DNA of 9,015 nt from Chloroflexota bacterium (GTDB lineage Bacteria > Chloroflexota > Anaerolineae > Anaerolineales > Anaerolineaceae): NCBI GenBank assembly GCA_023406965.1, contig JAEXTI010000255.1, positions 1 through 9,015 of the forward strand. Reading direction: 5' to 3'. A program made the translations under genes and the position numbers. The notes below the pieces were generated by a model. It worked only from the letters and a program-made list of their open reading frames with translations, had not been told where the DNA came from and made no database searches. How positions within the stretch are numbered: the first letter of the stretch is position 1; each line of letters begins with the position of its first letter. Positions 4,860-9,015 of this stretch are shown here, piece by piece.

Positions 4860-5777
4860 TTACCCCGTACCCACCAACACCAAACCGACAAACAAGACCC
4901 CCAACCCTACCAACTTGGGCAGATACTTCGGCTCTTTGAGCAGTTGGATGCCCAACAGCGTGCCCAGCAGGATGCTGGTCTGGCGGAAAGCCACCACGTA
5001 GCTGACGTTGCTAACAAAAGCCATGGCGATCAATACCAGCGTATAAGCCAGGGTGATTCCCAACCCCGCCAGGGCAGGCAGGCCCAAACCGCCTCTCAGC
5101 ACCTGGCGCAGCTCGCCGCGCCCGCTGCGGCTGGACAACACAATGCCAGCCGTCCATAAGCTGGAGGTAAGCCCCTCGAAAAACACATACACCAGGGTCA
5201 CCACCGGCCCCGACACGCTCAACTCGGGTGAGGAGCGCAGCAGGCGCAGGGCGTGGTCATCGATGATGGAGTAGCCGGTGGTACCCACAGCCGCTACCAG
5301 CGCCCACAGGCTGGCCAGGTTGATGTAGTTCTGTAAGCGCCACTCCGAGAAGCGGCGCATGGGCAACATGACACCCCCTGCCGCTACCAGGAGGATTCCC
5401 ACCAGAGCCTGCGTGCTGATCTGTTCAGAACGACCCAGGAACAAGTTGACCAGCGTGACCAAAATGACCGGCAGGGAACGCGCCAAGGGATAGGATACCG
5501 ACATATCCCCGTTGCGGTAAGCCCCCGCCAACCCACGGTAGTAAATCGCCTGGAATATACCCGTTATCACCAACCAACCCCATATCGCCGGGGTGAAGGC
5601 CCCCAGCCCGCGCCACACAAAGGCCAGCGGCACAGCCAGGTACAACGTTCCAAAGGAACCCGCCACCAGCAAGAAAGCCGCGCTGGGGCTGCGCTTGTTG
5701 AGGAAGTTCCACCCGGCGTGAGTACCCGCGGCAGCTAACAGGATCAGCGCGGCAGTGAGGGTCAATCCGCGCCCCAC
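4860..5777 (-). CDS. EamA/DMT-family ten-helix transporter
   Basis: This is a 305-residue inner-membrane protein of the drug/metabolite transporter superfamily. It has two EamA repeats of five helices each: repeat 1 about residues 5-137 and repeat 2 about 150-303. Family landmarks are SYPLARSLPVILVTLVN (95-111) at the end of repeat 1 and VVAFRQTSILLGTLLGIQLLKE (260-281) in repeat 2, each followed by a last helix. Members export metabolites, amino acids or drugs, or take up nucleotide sugars; the substrate cannot be read from sequence. The given start is GTG at 5775-5777, overlapping the PHP gene by 16 bases. A TTG at 5763-5765, which shares bases with the upstream TGA stop (TTGA) and has GGGG before it, is an equally plausible start. 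Either way the gene is translationally coupled to the PHP gene. Its 3' end abuts the padR-like promoter without a terminator. Confidence 0.85.
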   Translation of the reverse strand: MGRGLTLTAALILLAAAGTHAGWNFLNKRSPSAAFLLVAGSFGTLYLAVPLAFVWRGLGAFTPAIWGWLVITGIFQAIYYRGLAGAYRNGDMSVSYPLARSLPVILVTLVNLFLGRSEQISTQALVGILLVAAGGVMLPMRRFSEWRLQNYINLASLWALVAAVGTTGYSIIDDHALRLLRSSPELSVSGPVVTLVYVFFEGLTSSLWTAGIVLSSRSGRGELRQVLRGGLGLPALAGLGITLAYTLVLIAMAFVSNVSYVVAFRQTSILLGTLLGIQLLKEPKYLPKLVGLGVLFVGLVLVGTG

Positions 5778-7051
5778 AACTTCTGGTAAAGCCGTTCCAC
5801 CTGCCCTTGCAGGCGGGTCAGATCCTCTGCCGCGCCGTGCTCCCCAGCCAGATAGGCCAGCATGGCCCGGCCTTCCGGTTCACACAATTCGTCGTGCAGC
5901 GGGAACACCTCGCGCAACAAGAATTGGGCGTACTGTGCCAGGCGCAGCGGGCCGTGAGCGCGCGGAAAGTGGCCGGGAGGAGCCTCGACGGCCACCGAGT
6001 ACAGGTCTTTGATCGAGCCTACCAGGTCGGGCAGTTCGGGCGACGGTGAAAACACAATCGTATAAAACCAGCCAAACAGGTTCTCGTTGACCACGCCGTG
6101 GCTGTCACTGGCACCCACGATGGGGATGCGCCGCCCGCGGCTGCGGTCTTCTTGATAGCGAGCCACCTGCAGGGCATTGGACTCAAACTCATGAGGATGA
6201 TACCCGCCAATCAGTTCCAGGGCATCGAAGGGCTGGCGCTGAAAGAGCAGATCGGTGAGCGCCATGGGCACATCCAGGCGGTTCCGGTAAATCCAATGGG
6301 GATGGCAAAAAACCGCCAGCCCGCCACCCGCGCGGATCTGGTCAAAGGTCCACATGCAGGAAGCCAGGGTGTAGCGGTCCAAGTTATCCGGCAGGCCCTC
6401 GAGGCGGGACGCCAGCGCATTCACCTCGGCAAAGTAGGCTTCCTCGGCGAAACGCGCATTGACGCTGAAGCTGCCCCCAAAATTGACCATGTGCACCGGG
6501 TTGTCGGGCGGATGCACCTCCTCGCCGGGGAACAGGCGCAAATCGATGGGCAACCCGGCGAAAGCCTGGATAGCCTCTAGCGAGGGGGCATACTGGCGGT
6601 GGTCGGTGATGGCGGCAAAGTCCAGACCAATGCGACGGCAAGAAGCCGCCACGAAAGCAGGGGCCTCTTTCCCGTCAGAGGAAGTGGTGTGCATGTGGGT
6701 GTCGCCCTTGTAGGGCCGCCGGGTGAACAAATCCTCGTTCAGCGCGTACAGGTGGAATTCGGCAAAGGGATGGTATTGCTCGCCCTGGTAGAGCAGAAGG
6801 GCGTATTCCTGTTCTGTGGAGAACACCGCCTGGACGCGCAAGACCCCATCGACGAGACGGAAGGGAGCATCGGGGAGATCGAGCTTGCGAGTCTGGGCGG
6901 GCAGACCTTCTAGCGGCACGACTGCGACGCGAAGATCGGGGAAGCGGTCCAGGCGGGCATGCTCGAACAGCGGGCGAATGGTGATCTCGGCTTGCGTTCC
7001 GGCGGGGACGACGAGCGGGGTAACATCGTAAAAGCGGGTCTCTTTACGCAT
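5762..7051 (-). CDS. PHP-domain metal-dependent phosphoesterase-like protein with N-terminal beta domain
   Basis: This 429-residue cytoplasmic protein belongs to the polymerase-and-histidinol-phosphatase fold, which uses two or three metal ions to cleave phosphoesters. Metal ligands are visible in order: H119 and H121 with D126 in GDTHMHTTSSDGK, D150-H151 in ITDHRQ, E177/E178 and H180 in FPGEEVH, H187 in VHMVNF, H250 in VFCHPHW, and D316 and H318 in GASDSHG. All expected positions appear filled, so it is probably active. Residues 1-112 are a beta-rich region without recognisable catalytic motifs, and residues 365-429 form a helical tail ending in a possible coiled coil (LQGQVERLYQKLW). The protein is larger than the trpH type of PHP phosphoesterase. 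Start: ATG at 7049-7051 behind AGGAGG. It is followed by the overlapping DMT gene. The substrate is unknown; carbohydrate or nucleotide phosphates are possible. Confidence 0.85.
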   Translation of the reverse strand: MRKETRFYDVTPLVVPAGTQAEITIRPLFEHARLDRFPDLRVAVVPLEGLPAQTRKLDLPDAPFRLVDGVLRVQAVFSTEQEYALLLYQGEQYHPFAEFHLYALNEDLFTRRPYKGDTHMHTTSSDGKEAPAFVAASCRRIGLDFAAITDHRQYAPSLEAIQAFAGLPIDLRLFPGEEVHPPDNPVHMVNFGGSFSVNARFAEEAYFAEVNALASRLEGLPDNLDRYTLASCMWTFDQIRAGGGLAVFCHPHWIYRNRLDVPMALTDLLFQRQPFDALELIGGYHPHEFESNALQVARYQEDRSRGRRIPIVGASDSHGVVNENLFGWFYTIVFSPSPELPDLVGSIKDLYSVAVEAPPGHFPRAHGPLRLAQYAQFLLREVFPLHDELCEPEGRAMLAYLAGEHGAAEDLTRLQGQVERLYQKLWGAD

Positions 7052-7057
7052 GGGGGG

Positions 7058-7071
7058 CCTCCTGACGGAGG
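7058..7071 (-). promoter_or_regulatory. Short hairpin containing the PHP-gene ribosome binding site
   Basis: CCTCC, GTCA, GGAGG on the minus strand pairs the AGGAGG ribosome binding site with an anti-SD five bases long. It could dampen translation if transcription starts upstream of 7071. A TATAAT at 7077-7072 would instead place the start inside the hairpin, so that it could not form; that -10 has no convincing -35. Confidence 0.3.
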
Positions 7072-7124
7072 ATTATACTCCGGGGGAGGGGCTGATCCGC
7101 GAAAAAAATTCTTCCCAAAAACCA

Positions 7125-7154
7125 TTGACTCAACCCCTACCTCCGTGGTAAACT
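7125..7154 (+). promoter_or_regulatory. Promoter of the leader / ABC-F transcription unit
   Basis: TTGACT (7125-7130) and TAAACT (7149-7154) are separated by 18 bases, and TGG directly before the -10 gives an extended -10 (TGn). Transcription would begin near 7161, about 38 bases before the leader peptide start and 317 bases before the ABC-F start. This promoter is divergent from the PHP gene. Confidence 0.65.
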
Positions 7155-7198
7155 TTTTTTGTTAGATGTTTTTAATCTTTTGAAAGGAGTCGCGCTCA

Positions 7199-7279
7199 AT
7201 GATCAAGGCTGGCGTCGTTTTTCTAATCGCTCGTTCTGCCGCTGTTCCTGCTGTTTCCTTGTCTGAGTGCGCCTACTGA
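7199..7279 (+). CDS. 26-codon leader peptide of the ABC-F attenuator
   Basis: An ATG at 7199-7201 opens a 26-residue frame ending in TGA at 7277-7279. AAAGGAG (7183-7189) lies nine bases upstream and is stronger than the site in front of the ABC-F gene itself, so the frame is very likely translated. The peptide begins MIKAGVVFLIARSAAV and ends SLSECAY. The hydrophobic VVFLIARS stretch followed by Ala/Val/Pro codons is a reasonable place for drug-dependent stalling, by loose analogy with Erm-type leaders; no known stalling motif is matched exactly. Two terminators follow within 100 bases and then the ABC-F gene, which is the usual arrangement for ribosome-mediated transcription attenuation. 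The last codons (GAGTGCGCC, 7265-7273) are complementary to part of the first terminator. The coding assignment is inferred from position, signal strength and context. Confidence 0.7.
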   Translation: MIKAGVVFLIARSAAVPAVSLSECAY

Positions 7280-7304
7280 TCGTCTAGCTACACGCAACGT
7301 ATCG

Positions 7305-7339
7305 GCCACGGCGCTCTCCCGCCCGTGGCTTTTTGTTTT
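7305..7339 (+). terminator. Intrinsic terminator 1 in the ABC-F leader (attenuator)
   Basis: GCCACGGCG (7305-7313) pairs with CGCC (7320-7323) and GTGGC (7325-7329), with one bulged C and a 6-base loop. A 7-bp GCCACGG/CCGTGGC stem with a larger loop is the alternative. The stem is followed at once by TTTTTGTTTT. It begins 25 bases after the leader peptide stop and lies well upstream of the ABC-F gene, so it must be bypassed for expression. Confidence 0.8.
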
Positions 7340-7344
7340 CCCCA

Positions 7345-7379
7345 GGCCACCGGCGTCCGCACCGTGGCCGTTTTTCTTT
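7345..7379 (+). terminator. Intrinsic terminator 2 in the ABC-F leader (tandem copy)
   Basis: GGCCAC (7345-7350) pairs with GTGGCC (7364-7369), and GG/CC can extend it past a bulged C. TTTTT-C-TTT follows. The arms are nearly the same as those of terminator 1, so the two look like a duplicated element and can also pair with each other across the 15-base gap. Confidence 0.7.
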
Positions 7380-7403
7380 AACAATTCATTCGTCAACGCG
7401 CCC

Positions 7404-7435
7404 AAGCAATTCCCCGCCCTTTCAGGAAATTGCTT
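7404..7435 (+). promoter_or_regulatory. Third leader hairpin before the ABC-F start
   Basis: AAGCAATTCC (7404-7413) pairs with GGAAATTGCTT (7425-7435) with one bulged A, enclosing an 11-base pyrimidine-rich loop containing CCCTTTC. No T-tract follows. It ends about 30 bases before the ABC-F ribosome binding site (GGAG, 7468-7471). Possible roles are translational tuning or mRNA protection. The rest of 7380-7477 shows nothing else recognisable. Confidence 0.4.
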
Positions 7436-7477
7436 CACCCACCAGGGTTGCAATGACTTTCGATGATGGAGTTTGAC

Positions 7478-9015
7478 ATGTCTATTCTTACCGCTAACAA
7501 CCTGGGAGTTTCCTTTGGAGCCTTCGACCTGTTCCGAGGCATTTCCGTTACCATTCCGAACGACGGCAAGATCGGTTTAATCGGTCCCAACGGCATCGGC
7601 AAAACCACCCTGCTGCTCATCCTGGCGGGCATTAACCAGCCCACCACCGGCCAGGTGAACCTGGCTCGCGGGCGGCGCATCGGCTATCTGCGCCAGGAGG
7701 CCGTCGAGGCCTTTGGCAGCCGCGAAAACACTGTCCACAACGAAATGCTGTCGGTCTTCACCGATCTACTCGCCCGCCAGGAGCGCCTCAACGAGATGGA
7801 AGAGCGCATGGCCTCTGGCGACTACTCGGACGAGCTACTCGAGAAGTATGGCGAGCTACAGGACGCCTTCGAGCGCGACGGCGGTTACGAATTCGACCTG
7901 CGCATTCAACAAACCCTCAACGGCCTTGGGCTGGGCAAAGCGCACTGGGACATGCCCCTCAACCACCTCAGTGGCGGGCAGAAAACCCGCGCGCTGCTGG
8001 CTCGCCTGTTGCTGGAAAAGCCCGACCTGCTCATGCTGGACGAGCCCACCAACCACCTCGACATCGAGGCGGTGGAATGGCTGGAACGACTCCTGTCCAC
8101 CTGGGAAGGGGCCGTGCTGATCGTGTCGCACGACCGCTTCTTCCTCGACAACACCGTCAACACCGTCTGGGACATGTCCACCAACGGTATCGAGGCCTAC
8201 TCGGGAAATTACAGCGCTTACCTCACTCAACGCCAGGCGCGCTGGGAATACTACGAGCGAGTCTTTGAGGAAGAGAAAACCCGCCTGCTCAACGAGGTGG
8301 ACTATGTGCAGCGCAACTGGGTGCGTGACAGCACGCATGCCCAGGCCCTGGGCCGCTTGCGCCGCCTGACCCGCGACCTGACCATTGTGGAAAACTTCGG
8401 CATCATGGCCCTGCGCAACGGCACCCCCTGGGTCAAGTGGACCAATCTCTACGGGCTAAAAGAACCCCCACCGCTGGATGTGATCGACGCTATCCGCAAG
8501 GTCAACGCCATCTCCATGCCCTCGGGGCGCCCGCTGGTCATTCGCCCGCGTCTGAGCATGACCAACACCAGCGGCACGCTTGTAATTCGCGCCCAGGATG
8601 TCACCGTGGGTTATCCCGGCAACCCGTTGTTCGAGATCAAACAGTTGGAACTGCGCCGCGGCGAGTGCGCCGCCCTCATCGGCCCCAACGGCAGCGGAAA
8701 AACCACCTTCCTCAAGGTGCTGCTCGGGCAGATGGAGCCTCTCGCAGGTCAGATGAACATGGGCGCCAGTCTGAAGATCGGTTACTTCGCCCAGGCCCAA
8801 GACGCGCTGCGCGGCAGCCACAACATTCTGGAAGAGCTGGATCGGCACAAAGAGATGGACGCCGAAAAGGCCCGCAGCCACCTGGCTCAATACCTGTTCC
8901 GCGGCGAGGATGTCTTCAAACCCCTCGACGCCCTCAGCGGCGGTGAGCGCGCCCGGCTGGCCCTGGCCATCCTGGCGCTGGAGGGCTACAACCTGCTCTT
9001 GCTGGACGAGCCCAC
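7478..9015 (+). CDS. ABC-F family ATPase (3' end outside window)
   Basis: 512 residues are visible with the frame still open at the window end. It is a soluble protein with twin ATP-binding cassettes and no membrane domain. Cassette 1: Walker A GPNGIGKTT (36-44), signature LSGGQ (164-168), Walker B LLMLDEPTNHLD (184-195) and the switch SHDR (217-220). Linker about 245-365, with a charged helical arm and an extended part (about 305-350). Cassette 2: Walker A GPNGSGKTT (402-410), signature LSGGE (486-490), Walker B LLLLDEP reaching the end. ABC-F proteins bind the ribosomal E site and act as translation factors or antibiotic-protection proteins. The attenuator-like leader favours an antibiotic- or stall-responsive role, but this is inference. 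Start ATG 7478-7480 has GGAG six bases upstream; in-frame ATGs at 7463 and 7466 lack one. Up to about 60 to 100 C-terminal residues are probably missing. Confidence 0.93.
   Translation, partial: MSILTANNLGVSFGAFDLFRGISVTIPNDGKIGLIGPNGIGKTTLLLILAGINQPTTGQVNLARGRRIGYLRQEAVEAFGSRENTVHNEMLSVFTDLLARQERLNEMEERMASGDYSDELLEKYGELQDAFERDGGYEFDLRIQQTLNGLGLGKAHWDMPLNHLSGGQKTRALLARLLLEKPDLLMLDEPTNHLDIEAVEWLERLLSTWEGAVLIVSHDRFFLDNTVNTVWDMSTNGIEAYSGNYSAYLTQRQARWEYYERVFEEEKTRLLNEVDYVQRNWVRDSTHAQALGRLRRLTRDLTIVENFGIMALRNGTPWVKWTNLYGLKEPPPLDVIDAIRKVNAISMPSGRPLVIRPRLSMTNTSGTLVIRAQDVTVGYPGNPLFEIKQLELRRGECAALIGPNGSGKTTFLKVLLGQMEPLAGQMNMGASLKIGYFAQAQDALRGSHNILEELDRHKEMDAEKARSHLAQYLFRGEDVFKPLDALSGGERARLALAILALEGYNLLLLDEP

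Noticed and set aside
7223..7453. Minus-strand 76-codon frame across the ABC-F leader
   Set aside because: It runs through the terminators on the opposite strand, has no ribosome binding site and resembles no protein family; the plus-strand leader explains the region.
7463..7477. Upstream in-frame ATG codons (7463, 7466) as ABC-F start
   Set aside because: Neither has a ribosome binding site; GGAG at 7468-7471 is correctly spaced only for the ATG at 7478, and MSILTANNLG is a usual ABC-F beginning.
7856..8338. 160-codon minus-strand frame inside the ABC-F gene
   Set aside because: It is antisense to conserved cassette-1 motifs and its translation is low-complexity Val/Glu/Gly-rich shadow sequence.

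Overview
The window is dense bacterial DNA of moderately high GC. It contains only small gaps, no RNA genes, no insertion sequences and no CRISPR array. Gene content (a sugar-acid kinase, a PadR regulator, a DMT exporter, a PHP phosphoesterase and an ABC-F ATPase) fits a free-living chromosome. The style resembles environmental Chloroflexota (Anaerolineae-like), but that placement is an impression and cannot be proven from the sequence alone.

Layout: (1) 2-622, plus strand: the C-terminal two thirds of a PfkB-family kinase, most like 2-keto-3-deoxygluconate kinase. (2) 619-2562, minus strand: three tandem paralogous small membrane proteins of about 195 residues, transcribed toward the kinase and meeting it with overlapping stop codons. 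The two spacers inside the array are themselves duplicated and each carries the same perfect hairpin next to the ribosome binding site. (3) 2563-2794: a 232-bp gap with a 55-bp near-perfect palindrome and a small AT-rich inverted repeat. (4) 2795-4808, minus strand: a PadR-family repressor followed by a protein made of two fused flavodoxin/FMN-reductase-like domains, the second with a four-cysteine cluster motif. The same ATGT-N8-ACAT operator lies in front of both genes, so they look like one redox- or xenobiotic-responsive regulon. (5) 4860-7051, minus strand: a PHP-domain metal-dependent hydrolase followed, with a short overlap, by a ten-helix EamA/DMT transporter. (6) 7052-9015, plus strand: a long structured leader with a good promoter, a strong ribosome binding site, a 26-codon leader peptide, two near-identical tandem intrinsic terminators and a further hairpin, and then an ABC-F ATPase cut off by the window end.

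The strongest regulatory story is the ABC-F leader. It has the parts expected of ribosome-mediated attenuation, the mechanism known for several antibiotic-responsive ABC-F genes. It also has complementary segments that could switch both terminators off when a ribosome stalls early in the leader peptide. The second is the PadR operator pair: one site overlaps a consensus, apparently leaderless promoter of the regulator itself, and the other sits within the flavoprotein promoter. The membrane-protein triplet is the least explained element. Its members share a DPRE motif, a membrane histidine and an invariant basic C-terminal tail, and no function can be assigned safely.
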